A stretch of DNA of 64,000 nucleotides from Pseudomonas sp. BN411 (GTDB lineage: Bacteria; Pseudomonadota; Gammaproteobacteria; Pseudomonadales; Pseudomonadaceae). The position numbers and the translations under genes are program-made. This document shows, in pieces, positions 55,937-63,938 of this stretch (the stretch's first letter is position 1; every line of letters begins with the position of its first letter). Under the pieces are notes generated by a model that saw nothing but the letters and a program-made list of their open reading frames with translations, made no database searches and had not been told where the DNA came from. The stretch covers positions 341,120-405,119 of the forward strand of contig NZ_SSOM01000065.1 in assembly GCF_029871235.1 (NCBI RefSeq). Direction: 5' to 3'.

Positions 55937-56530
55937 TCATTGTGCTGGAGGCAAGCGCAGCGTGCGCATGTCCGCTCCGCTTGGGTGTTGGAAGACCCGC
56001 AGGCCAAACTCCGGAAGTATCGCCAGCAGATGGTCGAAGATGTCGGACTGGATGGCCTCGTAGCTGGCCCAGGCGGTGGTGTTGGTGAAGCAGTACAGCT
56101 CCAGGGGCAGGCCATCGGCGGTGGGGGCCATCTGCCGCACGAGCAGGGTCATGTCCTTGCGGATGTCCTGGTTCTCCCGCAGGTAGTTCTCAACGTAGGC
56201 GCGGAAGGTGCCGAGGTTGGTCAATTGGCGGCTGTTGACCGGCAGCCGCTCCTCTTCGTCCAGCTGGCTGTTCCAGGACAGCAGCTCGCTCTGCTTGACG
56301 GTGAGGTAGCTGTCCAGCAGGCGGAAGTCGTGCAGTCGCTCGATGTCGTCCTGGTTTAGGAAGCGCACGCTGTTCTGGTCCAGGTACAGGCAACGCTTGA
56401 TCCGCCTGCCCCCTGATTCCTGCATGCCGCGCCAGTTCTTGAACGAATCGGTGATGAAACGCTTGGTGGGAATGGTGGTGATGGTCTTGTCCCAGTTCTG
56501 TATGCGTGAGCTCTTGAAGGAAATGGACAA
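55937..56530 (-). pseudogene. C-terminal remnant of YbdG-type mechanosensitive channel
   Basis: 198 residues that match the C-terminal third of the YbdG branch of MscS-family channels: IQNWDKTITTIPT, FKNWRGMQESGGRRIKR, GTFRAYVENYLREN, MTLLVRQMAP and the end QSDIFDHLLAILPEFGLRVFQ. The intact protein is about twice this length, with five membrane segments and the pore helix upstream. Here the similarity stops just before IQNWDKT (about 56505); the frame continues as unrelated SISFKSSR and hits a stop at 56555. The gene is thus split, with the 5' part missing from this window. Confidence 0.85.
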
Positions 56531-56941
56531 CGGACTTCCTTTGAAATCAACGGCTTAAAAAATTTCGTAGCTTGTCCATTTTCTTGGATTTTGATGGACA
56601 CCGTCAGCGCCCGATTTACCCACAGGTCTCTCCGCTTTTCTGCGCACCTCATGCGCTTATCGCAGAGTACTCCCTATGAAAATGGAGGCCCAGCAGCCGG
56701 AAGCGGGACGCTCAGCAGAAGGAGAGGTTTATGGAGCGATTGCGCTCGTTTGGCTGGATGCTATTGGGGGCTAGCTAGCGGCGGCCCTACCTATGAGCCA
56801 AAAAGAATGGCCTGGTAGCTACTGATAGGCAGTGTGCTCGATTAGGGAAGCAACTGCCGTCAACGATTGCATAGTGGCGCTAAGCCTGATATCGAATGCC
56901 GCAACTATGTTCGTGACAGCAGTGTATAACTCTAAACCGCT
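56531..56941. other. 411-bp stretch without recognisable gene (island edge)
   Basis: Mixed composition with AT-rich patches (for example TTAAAAAATTTCG at 56555). Short open frames lack family features or good start sites. It directly follows the truncation point of the channel gene, so it should contain the left junction of the inserted DNA. I see no convincing direct repeat, tRNA fragment or integrase remnant. Confidence 0.5.
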
Positions 56942-57211
56942 CTATAGCTCGAGTTCACTGGGGGACAGTTCTGGCTCTTGATAATCGTACGCAAATTCAA
57001 GCGCAAGCTCATAAATCTCATCCAGCGCGGCGTGCCATTCGTCGAGAGTGATCTTGCATAGGCCGTTCTTGTAAAAGAGCTCGGAACACATGTCTTGGTC
57101 TAGCTCTGTTCTCATTTCGTCGGCAAACTCCTCGGGAGAATCTTCTTCGCTAATGCGTGAAGAGAAGCTTTGCTCAAATTGGGTGATGATGGATTCGACT
57201 AACGAAGACAT
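56942..57211 (-). CDS. small acidic protein, unknown
   Basis: 89 residues, strongly acidic (many Glu/Asp, for example EEDSPEEFADEMRTELDQD), with a leucine-patterned N-terminal helix SSLVESIITQFEQSF and a C-terminal ALDEIYELALEFAYDY. No family recognised. The composition (acidic, small, helical) is of the type seen for anti-restriction or DNA-mimic proteins, but that is only an analogy. AT content is higher than in the core genome. Confidence 0.55.
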   Translation of the reverse strand: MSSLVESIITQFEQSFSSRISEEDSPEEFADEMRTELDQDMCSELFYKNGLCKITLDEWHAALDEIYELALEFAYDYQEPELSPSELEL

Positions 57212-57310
57212 GGGGCTCTCTCTTTTTTTGTTGTTATGGCTCTTATTTTAACACTGGGATTTGTTGGTTTGTAGTTTCCAATGTCGGGAAACTTAGTTAT
57301 ACATCCAATT

Positions 57311-57691
57311 TTATTGGAGTAATGCTGGTGTGACGTGCACCGATGACTGGAGTTTGTGCAAGTAATACTGCAAGGATGGCCGGCCTTCATTCTTTTTGAA
57401 AGATACGACGACGTACCGGCTGTTCAACGTCGTCAGCACCCAGAACTGCCCCTCCTTCCTGGCACACCTCACGTCGGACGTTCTGATGAGATGGCCATCT
57501 GCGAAGCGGCCATACTCATCGGCCCGAACGTGTGCATACACAAATCCCAGACCGCTCGCTGCAACGATCCGGGCGTGTGTGAGGTATCCAGTAACTGGTT
57601 CGTCGAAGGTATGCGACATCGCGTCTTTGAGCCGCTTCCTAACTTTTCCGGACATTGGCCTCACGAGCCGGCCTGCATACACCGTGTCCAT
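57311..57691 (-). CDS. hypothetical basic protein
   Basis: 126 residues, unrecognised. Basic N-terminus (RPMSGKVRKRLKDAM) and a predicted beta-rich rest (GLGFVYAHVRADEYGRF, FWVLTTLNSRYVVVSFKK). Start ATG 57691 is preferred because GGAG lies 5 bases before; a GTG at 57733 would add 14 residues. It lies between two other unknown minus-strand genes and is likely cotranscribed with the gene at 57749 (57-bp gap). Confidence 0.6.
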   Translation of the reverse strand: MDTVYAGRLVRPMSGKVRKRLKDAMSHTFDEPVTGYLTHARIVAASGLGFVYAHVRADEYGRFADGHLIRTSDVRCARKEGQFWVLTTLNSRYVVVSFKKNEGRPSLQYYLHKLQSSVHVTPALLQ

Positions 57692-57748
57692 CCTTTCTCC
57701 GTTGGCCGGCGTGGCCAATCCCGGTGTGTTCACTTGGAATCGATTGGC

Positions 57749-58210
57749 TCAGTGCTGCGTGGTCATGGCAGACACCACGGTCGGGCGTGCATAAAGCACC
57801 GTCCAGTCGCGTAGCTGCTCGATTCCCTGCACGTCGTCTGGGAGGTCGTAGTACGTGTGGCCGTCGACGGTGGTGTAGATGTGCGCGACTTCAGGGCCAG
57901 AAGTTTTTGCAAGCTCTAGTTTCGCCAAGGGTTCCATGAGCCAGCGCCCTTTTTTGTTCAGCCGCTCCGGCGTGACTACTTGCACATCGACCACTTGGAC
58001 AGGGCCTTCTGGCTGGTTCAGCAGGTTCACGAACTGAGACACATCGCCTGGCATGGTTGTGTGCGTGGTGGGTTGCTCCTCGACGTAGCAGCGGAGGGTC
58101 AAGTGAAACCACGGCGTACGCGCATTTCGCTCAACCAGGCTCCAGTATCTACGGTGCTCGTCGAAGAACTGCATAAAACCCAGTTCGTGGCATTGGTAAG
58201 TCGTGAACAT
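57749..58210 (-). CDS. hypothetical protein divergent from XRE regulator
   Basis: 153 residues, unrecognised. Many aromatic and charged residues (FTTYQCHELGFMQFFDEHRRYW, WFHLTLRCYVEE), no membrane segment. ATG 58210 is chosen for GAGG 8 bases upstream. Divergent from the regulator gene at 58343, so its expression may be controlled by that regulator. Confidence 0.6.
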   Translation of the reverse strand: MFTTYQCHELGFMQFFDEHRRYWSLVERNARTPWFHLTLRCYVEEQPTTHTTMPGDVSQFVNLLNQPEGPVQVVDVQVVTPERLNKKGRWLMEPLAKLELAKTSGPEVAHIYTTVDGHTYYDLPDDVQGIEQLRDWTVLYARPTVVSAMTTQH

Positions 58211-58255
58211 CAGAAATCCTCGCTGGCCCTGAACCAGCCATTTAATTGGCATTTA

Positions 58256-58285
58256 TTGACAAATACGTCAGGCATGTCGCATACC
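58256..58285 (+). promoter_or_regulatory. candidate promoter of XRE gene
   Basis: TTGACA at 58256-58261 and CATACC at 58280-58285 with an 18-bp spacer. The -10 region lies inside the palindrome at 58275-58295, the expected layout for autorepression. If this promoter is real, the ATG at 58274 cannot be the start codon. Confidence 0.5.
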
Positions 58286-58295
58286 GATTGCGACA
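58275..58295. promoter_or_regulatory. palindrome TGTCGCA-N7-TGCGACA, candidate XRE operator
   Basis: Perfect 7-bp arms separated by 7 bp, located between two divergent genes. A further TGTCGCG half-site lies near 58322. Confidence 0.55.
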
Positions 58296-58342
58296 CGAAC
58301 AGATGCTACAGCGGCACGATATGTCGCGTCAAAGATGGCTTG

Positions 58343-58819
58343 ATGCTTCCTTTTTGGATGCAAGAGATGGGCTACCAACAGGTCTTGGGGGAAGTGATCA
58401 GGGACGTGAGACTGCAAGCGCGCCTTACGCACCTTGAGTGCGCGGAAGCCATCAATGGGGGGCATTTGCGTCAGGTGGAGAAGGGTCTCAAGGCCATTAA
58501 GATCGACACGCTAGTGGCGCTCTGCGGCGTGCTTGGGGTCACTCCCAGCCAGCTGCTCCTGGTAGTGGAAGCGCGACTTGCCGGCCATGATGTTGAAGAG
58601 CATTTGGCTGCGAGCAATGCGCAACTGCACTCGCTCATTGATGCTGGACGCGTTGAGCGTATTGCGCCAGAAGATGCGTTTAGGGGTATCAGAGGCAGGA
58701 TAGCGAATGAGACACGCGATGAAACACGACGCCTGCAAGCTGCCGGTTTCACAAAGCCAGAGATCGCACATCAGCTAGGGGTGACAGTTCGAACTGTTGA
58801 GCGCTACTGGACAAAGTAG
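58343..58819 (+). CDS. XRE-type regulator with second C-terminal HTH
   Basis: 158 residues from ATG 58343. An XRE-like HTH occupies about 10-65 (LGEVIRDVRLQARLTHLECAEAINGGHLRQVEKG, then LCGVLGVTPSQLL). A second short HTH resembling resolvase/homeodomain recognition units sits at the end (AAGFTKPEIAHQLGVTVRTVERYW). The two-HTH arrangement is typical of phage and island regulators. Other in-frame starts exist at 58274, 58358 and 58367; none has a strong ribosome-binding site. Probably autoregulated through the adjacent palindrome. Confidence 0.7.
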   Translation: MLPFWMQEMGYQQVLGEVIRDVRLQARLTHLECAEAINGGHLRQVEKGLKAIKIDTLVALCGVLGVTPSQLLLVVEARLAGHDVEEHLAASNAQLHSLIDAGRVERIAPEDAFRGIRGRIANETRDETRRLQAAGFTKPEIAHQLGVTVRTVERYWTK

Positions 58820-59167
58820 ACGCTGAGCTTGGCTGAACCCTTCACAGGGAAAGAATGCAGCGCCTCAAAGGCGGCGCCCCTTAACTCTCGCTCACCATCC
58901 AAGCATCCGCTCGATGGTGTTTCGTTCCCGACACTTTCGGCAGGTTAAACACCCGCGCTGAATTGGTCTCCGCTTCGTAGTCATCCAGGCTCTTCGGCAG
59001 CAGCATGCTTTGATTGCGATGTTCTCGCTAGATTAAAAGCTTCATGGGCAGCCATAGTGAGTTTGACTCCGCCAAATTCAGGCAAGGCCGATGCCAAGGT
59101 TTCTGCACTGCCTGGGTCGGCGCGTGGAGACGGGCTTGCTCATGCAGCAATGGCCACACCATCACGC
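58820..59167. other. 348-bp stretch with a tiny minus-strand ORF
   Basis: On the minus strand, ATG 59006 to the stop at 58881 gives 41 codons starting MLLPKSLDDYEAETNSARVF. The codon choice looks like real coding sequence of the GC-rich genome, so it may be a fragment of a lost gene. No other feature is supported. An AT-rich segment with TTAAAAGC follows at about 59033. Confidence 0.4.
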
Positions 59168-61348
59168 CTAAGCTAACGCTTTCACTCTTGCGTATAGCTC
59201 ATAAAGATGAAGGGCCGACATGTCAAGAATGGGCTCATACATAAATGAGTTCAGGTGAATGTTTTCAGGTGTCATAAGATTAACCTGCGAAAGAACCAGC
59301 AATTGACTGTCATCATTAGGGTAAAGCAGAGAATATTTTCCGTACAGCTCGAATGTCTGATTGCTAGTTATGGTTCCGACAAAGTTAGGATCATTAATTT
59401 TGCCGATCATGAATCTTTCTGCTTGTAGGCGTATGGCAATTGAGAGAATGACTTTCGATTCTAGTTCAACATCATCGTTGGCAGCAGCTGCTAGCACATC
59501 AGCCTGGTCAAAAATCAGATCAATTGCCGAGTTTCCAGGATTGGGAAGCACAAGCCCGGCTTGGTCTAGCAGTGTGGCTTTATAAATATTCTCCAGGTCA
59601 CCAATGGTTAGTGTCGTGCTATCGGCCTTGATATGCAGTAACGATGTAAGCTTCAAATAATGCTGGCTCGCAGTGCCGTGACAGTATTCAGCCAAGTTGC
59701 GCACGAAGGGGATGCTAGCTGCTAGGTAGGCTGGATTTGTAGTCAGGCCATTCTTCCACGTAGTAAAAGGATTCTTTTGATATTTCTCAACAACAAAAGA
59801 AAGGGTTCCTTGGTGTTTTCTCGCAAACAACCTCCGCTGCCGCGCGATTTGAAGTCGACTGCTAATTGTGCGATGAAAATCAAAGTTATGAGTAAGGAAT
59901 ATTAGCCTAAAAAATGGAACCTTTGATATCTCATTTAGATATTCAATAATTGCATATTTGTTTTTGTAGTCAAAGGAATCTGCAATATCATCAATCATCA
60001 GCAAAGTCGGTTGACTTGACTCCCGGCGCGCTTGAATCTCAAAGAGAATGTTCAATATATATAATGCACGCCTTTCTCCTTGGCTTAGAACCTGTAGCAA
60101 TTTTTCTTCATCTACACCGCATGTGCCATGGCCATCATTGAATTCAAATCCGACCTTAGGCGCCTCACCCTTGAGAATTACGTCTTGCTGGTTCTGAATG
60201 ACCAACTTAAATGGAACATAGAACCTTTCATTAAATTGCTCAACCACTGCTGCCCATTTTGTCTTTTCTGCTTGAGCTTGGTGAGCAGTTTTGGAAATTA
60301 TATCTTTTGCAGCCAAGTAGGCTATCGCAAATGAAGTTATGGATGACTTCGCCAGGTTGAAGTATCCGAGCCAAAGTTTCCTTCTAAAACCATCGTAGTC
60401 GCCGAGTTCTGGAAGTATCTCGGGATGCTCAGCCAGGTATTCTCGGAATTTTTTGAGTTCCATATTTCGTTGAAGCTGTTTATCAACTGCTTCGAACTTC
60501 TCGGAGAGCTCTTTATCTCCCAGTATGCGTCCCTTTTCTGCACTAACCAGCGCATCCAATTCTTTGGATGAGGTTACCTCAACTTTCTCAGCGCCATTAG
60601 AAATATTAAGGGAATGATTTGCATCAAAGAATCCATTGTTCAAAAGGCTCTTTGAGACATCAGATGCACCAGTGTGATTGAATTTTTTATTGAGCAAAGG
60701 GGATTGTTCAACTAGCTCTTGGTACTTCTCTATGTATTCATGGAGCTGCTGACTAAAAGTCCCCGCCTTCAAGACGGAGTTGGTTTTATCGTTAAATATT
60801 TCCGTATAAACCAGGTCAGAAAGGGTTGTATCCCCATTAAGCTTTTCGGCAATTCCTGCAAAGAACTCATAAGTACTATTGAGCTGAAAGACCTCCTTAA
60901 TTTCATTTGTCGGAAGTGTTTTTCCCGGCCACTTGGCGTGCTCCTTTAACTCTTTTAGAAGGTTTTCATGCGTCGCGTCTATATTCCTGATAGCCTTCTC
61001 GTATTCCTCTCTCAGCGTCTGATTCACCAGAAGCGTTGAGGAGCTCGCCGCCGCATAACGCTCTACATAGGGTTTGATTACAAAGATGGACTCAGGTGTG
61101 ATAGCTGTAGCTGCATCAACAGTAACTGTTCGCGCTGTAGGTCGGGCAGGGAATATCAAGTCCTGGCTGTTTTGCCCCTCTTGGATATCCAAGAAAGTTC
61201 GAGCCAACGAGGTTTTCATAAAACCATTCGGAGCATAAATCGAGAATGAGGATCCAGCGGGATTACCTTTGGACGCTTTAAATGTTAGCGTCTCATCTAG
61301 CTTTTGAATTCCATAGCAGTTTTCCAAATTAATATTCAGGACATCCAT
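59168..61348 (-). CDS. SMC/ABC-type ATPase of AAA_13 (PrrC/RloC-like) group
   Basis: 726 residues. Walker A APNGFMKTS (Lys45) follows an N-terminal strand-rich start. A helical, partly coiled middle runs about 110-400. The ABC-type signature is LSQGE (421-425), Walker B is LLMIDD (449-454), and the switch histidine is His487 in FLTHNFD. After the ATPase, IPFVRNLAEYCHG (546-558) carries Arg550-x3-Glu554, the place where AAA_13 proteins and the anticodon nucleases PrrC/RloC have their R-x3-E motif. The same segment reads R-x6-H, compatible with a HEPN motif. AAGGAG precedes ATG 61348. AT-rich, unlike the core genome. Likely a defence effector or sensor ATPase; nuclease activity is inferred only. 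Confidence 0.7.
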   Translation of the reverse strand: MDVLNINLENCYGIQKLDETLTFKASKGNPAGSSFSIYAPNGFMKTSLARTFLDIQEGQNSQDLIFPARPTARTVTVDAATAITPESIFVIKPYVERYAAASSSTLLVNQTLREEYEKAIRNIDATHENLLKELKEHAKWPGKTLPTNEIKEVFQLNSTYEFFAGIAEKLNGDTTLSDLVYTEIFNDKTNSVLKAGTFSQQLHEYIEKYQELVEQSPLLNKKFNHTGASDVSKSLLNNGFFDANHSLNISNGAEKVEVTSSKELDALVSAEKGRILGDKELSEKFEAVDKQLQRNMELKKFREYLAEHPEILPELGDYDGFRRKLWLGYFNLAKSSITSFAIAYLAAKDIISKTAHQAQAEKTKWAAVVEQFNERFYVPFKLVIQNQQDVILKGEAPKVGFEFNDGHGTCGVDEEKLLQVLSQGERRALYILNILFEIQARRESSQPTLLMIDDIADSFDYKNKYAIIEYLNEISKVPFFRLIFLTHNFDFHRTISSRLQIARQRRLFARKHQGTLSFVVEKYQKNPFTTWKNGLTTNPAYLAASIPFVRNLAEYCHGTASQHYLKLTSLLHIKADSTTLTIGDLENIYKATLLDQAGLVLPNPGNSAIDLIFDQADVLAAAANDDVELESKVILSIAIRLQAERFMIGKINDPNFVGTITSNQTFELYGKYSLLYPNDDSQLLVLSQVNLMTPENIHLNSFMYEPILDMSALHLYELYARVKALA

Positions 61349-61734
61349 ATCAAAACTCCTTATAAATTATGGGAATCGCCTGTAGGGAGACGCTACCAAT
61401 TCGCCATCATCATGTCCATTAGTCCATCGTCAAACTGGCACCCGACAAGGATTGCTGCAACGGACTTGAACAAGCCGCTTTAGAGAGAGGTGGCTTTCTG
61501 TTGCACTGCGGTGAGGACTGTCTGGGCCAGTTTTCGCTTAGAAGTCAACGAACGCTAGGCTTGAACTCAGGCGCGACTTCGTAAAAGTCAGCGACCGCTT
61601 AGCCTTGGTGTGCAGAAAATGGACAGGCCGCAACCCAATCTGCCTGTGAAAACCGGCGGCTTTGGGTCGACTTCTGCCGGTCATGACCGGCAGGGATCGG
61701 CAGAAAGCTGCTCACCAAATCCTGTCGTTTGAAT
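61349..61734. other. 386-bp spacer with a perfect 20-bp palindrome
   Basis: CTGCCGGTCATGACCGGCAG (61674-61693) is a perfect palindrome, nested with TTCTGCCG (61672-61679) and CGGCAGAA (61698-61705). The spacer is less AT-rich than the genes on both sides, as if it were a foreign patch or a dispersed Pseudomonas intergenic element. No gene is supported. The palindrome lacks a T-run, so it need not separate the two flanking genes transcriptionally. Confidence 0.6.
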
Positions 61735-62724
61735 CTAGCCTTTTATTATATCCGGCATCTCGTTGAAGCCTGTCGCGTTGAAAAATGATAGCCTTTTTTG
61801 TGAGGCTACCAAATCGATCTTGGCGATATGGTGATTTTTAGCGGTCACGGTTGGAGAATAAAAATAATAATTAAGCTCTTGACAGGCTAGCTCTATAACT
61901 AAAGACGATACATCTAGATCGTAGCAAGATTTCAATGTTTTATGCTTTGCTGATGGGAATTTTATCTTGAATATTTCATTGTAGTGTGGCTGAAAATACC
62001 GAATTAAACCAGCTTCAATCATCCCGATTTTCTGCTTTTTATTAGGTCGGTTTCTCATCGCATTTATCAGGCGAGACTCGTTTTGGTTTGTGTTATTTGC
62101 ATCTTTTGCTCGGCCGTCCATCGATGTGAAAAACTGGTCATGTTCAAATTGATACATGAAGATCATGATTTCTTTATCAGGGTAATCATGATTCGTCAGA
62201 GCTAGAATTTTTTGCAGAGTCGAATGGTTTTTCAATCGTTCTGGTGCAGATCTATTACCTTGGCCAAGAGATTGCCCTACGTAAAGGACTTCGTAACGAT
62301 TCAGGTCAACGGCACCGCTCCTATCTTCTTGTAGATATCGAAAGGTCAGCATACTTGCAGGGAGATACGTGCCCTCTTGTCCGTCGGGATTAAAACTGCA
62401 AATCTCTCTATACGGATATCGGCATTCTATTTTTGATGCCTCATCATCTAGCGTCCAGTGGAAACCTTCGAATGGAATTTCGTGTTCTTTTCCGTCGATT
62501 CGATAGCATACAACGCCAGATAACAAACCTCCTTCATGCCTTAATGTTTCAGGCTTGAAGAATGGCTGCGGTCGCGCGGTTATGATGTATATATGGCTCT
62601 TGTCTAAATTTTGTTGGTCAACTGGATTAACTCTGCCACCTAACAGTAGTTGGTGCGCTGTTACAATAGATGTAAAGCTATTCATGTATCCAAGTGCGTA
62701 TTCTGTAACAAATTTTCGCTTCAT
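61735..62724 (-). CDS. GIY-YIG nuclease-domain protein, unknown system
   Basis: 329 residues. The core fits GIY-YIG: strand YEVLYVGQS (144-152, the YIG element, UvrC-like), helix ERLKNH with candidate catalytic Arg163, and MIEAGLIRYFQPHYNE (235-250), the standard E-x-x-LI...P-x-x-N end with catalytic Glu237. The first (GIY) strand is degenerate. About 130 residues before (HIYIITARPQPFF, YRIDGKEHEIPFEGFHW) and 80 after are unrecognised and may sense or bind a target. AT-rich. It precedes the ATPase gene on the same strand. The IS element lies 45 bp upstream of its start. Confidence 0.7.
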   Translation of the reverse strand: MKRKFVTEYALGYMNSFTSIVTAHQLLLGGRVNPVDQQNLDKSHIYIITARPQPFFKPETLRHEGGLLSGVVCYRIDGKEHEIPFEGFHWTLDDEASKIECRYPYREICSFNPDGQEGTYLPASMLTFRYLQEDRSGAVDLNRYEVLYVGQSLGQGNRSAPERLKNHSTLQKILALTNHDYPDKEIMIFMYQFEHDQFFTSMDGRAKDANNTNQNESRLINAMRNRPNKKQKIGMIEAGLIRYFQPHYNEIFKIKFPSAKHKTLKSCYDLDVSSLVIELACQELNYYFYSPTVTAKNHHIAKIDLVASQKRLSFFNATGFNEMPDIIKG

Positions 62725-62787
62725 AAAGAGTCGTCCATGATGACTGAGGTGGTGAGTAAACTCGTATCGTGAATCGCCCCGGCTTTC

Positions 62788-63633
62788 CTAGACACTCTCC
62801 AAGCTCTGGAAATAGCGCTTTTCAAACTCCACTGGCGATAGCTGCATAGCGCTGCTGTGCCGGCGTTTGGGGTTATAAAACATCTCGATGTAATCGAACA
62901 CATCACTCCGAGCTTCTTCGCGGGTGCCGTAGGTCTTCCGTCGGATGCGTTCCCGTTTCAGCAACTGAAAAAAGCTTTCCGCTACCGCGTTGTCGTGGCA
63001 GTTGCCGCGTCGGCTCATGCTGCTGATCAGGTTGTTGGCCTTGAGGAAACTCTGCCAATCCGAGCTGCTGAACTGGCTGCCCTGGTCGGAGTGGATCATC
63101 ACTTCCTGCTTGGGCTTGCGCCGCCAGACCGCCATCAACAGGGCATCGATGGCCAGGTCGCTGCACATCCGTGGCTTCATCGACCAGCCGATCACCTGGC
63201 GTGAAAACAGATCCAGCACCACCGCCAAATACAACCAACCCTCATAGGTGCGGATGTAGGTGATGTCGGTGACCCAGACCTTGTTCGGTTCACTGACGTT
63301 GAACTGCCGCTCCAGGCGATTGGGCGAAGCTACCGTTGGCCGGCCGCCGTAATAGCCGGGGCGCCGACGATAGCCGGTCTGCGAGCGCAGCCCTTCTCCC
63401 CGCATCAGGCGAGCCACGCGGTGCCGGCCACAGGACTCTCCCAGCTCACGCAGGTCGTCGTGAATCTTGCGATAGCCGTAGACCCCACCGCTTTCCAGCC
63501 AGGCATGTTTGATCAACCCGAGCAGGCGCTGATCTTCCTTGGCGCGTACGGATTTCGGCTCGGCCAGCCAGGCGTAGTAACCGCTGGGATGCACTTTCAG
63601 GGTCTGGCAGAGACGCCGTACCGGGTACTCCAC
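62788..63633 (-). CDS. IS3-family transposase OrfB (DDE integrase domain)
   Basis: 281 residues counted from a GTG at 63633. An HTH_21-like N-terminus (YGYRKIHDDL) leads to the rve DDE core: Asp in WVTDITYIRT, Asp in IHSDQGSQF and Glu in NCHDNAVAESFF. Normally produced as an OrfAB fusion through the A6G slippery site at 63693-63699. All catalytic residues are intact, so the element may still be active. Confidence 0.92.
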   Translation of the reverse strand: MEYPVRRLCQTLKVHPSGYYAWLAEPKSVRAKEDQRLLGLIKHAWLESGGVYGYRKIHDDLRELGESCGRHRVARLMRGEGLRSQTGYRRRPGYYGGRPTVASPNRLERQFNVSEPNKVWVTDITYIRTYEGWLYLAVVLDLFSRQVIGWSMKPRMCSDLAIDALLMAVWRRKPKQEVMIHSDQGSQFSSSDWQSFLKANNLISSMSRRGNCHDNAVAESFFQLLKRERIRRKTYGTREEARSDVFDYIEMFYNPKRRHSSAMQLSPVEFEKRYFQSLESV

Positions 63634-63659
63634 CGACAGCTTGCTGATGAAGGCGTACT

Positions 63660-63938
63660 TCAGCCGGACTCCTTGGCAAAGTACGCGGCGGCCTTTTTTA
63701 GGATGTCTCGCTCTTCGGTCACTCGCTTGAGTTCGGCGCGTAGACGACGCAGTTCGGCCTGCTGATCATCTTCTTGCTGCCGCTGCGCCTGGGGCTTGCC
63801 GTAGCGCTTGATCCAGGCATACAGGCTGTGCACCGACATGCCTAACCGCGCTGCCACCTCGGCTACGGGGAGGCCGCGCTCGGTCACTTGCTTGACCGCT
63901 TCGATTTTGAATTCTTCGGGGTAACGCTGGTTGCTCAT
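63660..63938 (-). CDS. IS3-family transposase OrfA
   Basis: 92 residues. HTH_Tnp_1 domain (YPEEFKIEAVKQVTERG, VAARLGMSVHSLYAWIKRYG) and a leucine-zipper tail (LRRLRAELKRVTEERDIL). GGAGG precedes the ATG at 63938. Near the end lies A-AAA-AAG (63693-63699 on the minus strand), the classic -1 frameshift signal, leading into OrfB. Confidence 0.93.
   Translation of the reverse strand: MSNQRYPEEFKIEAVKQVTERGLPVAEVAARLGMSVHSLYAWIKRYGKPQAQRQQEDDQQAELRRLRAELKRVTEERDILKKAAAYFAKESG

Noticed and set aside
59168..62724. PARIS (AriA/AriB) or a PrrC-type restriction-linked locus
   Set aside because: The partner has a GIY-YIG core, not a TOPRIM domain, and no hsd restriction-modification genes lie nearby.
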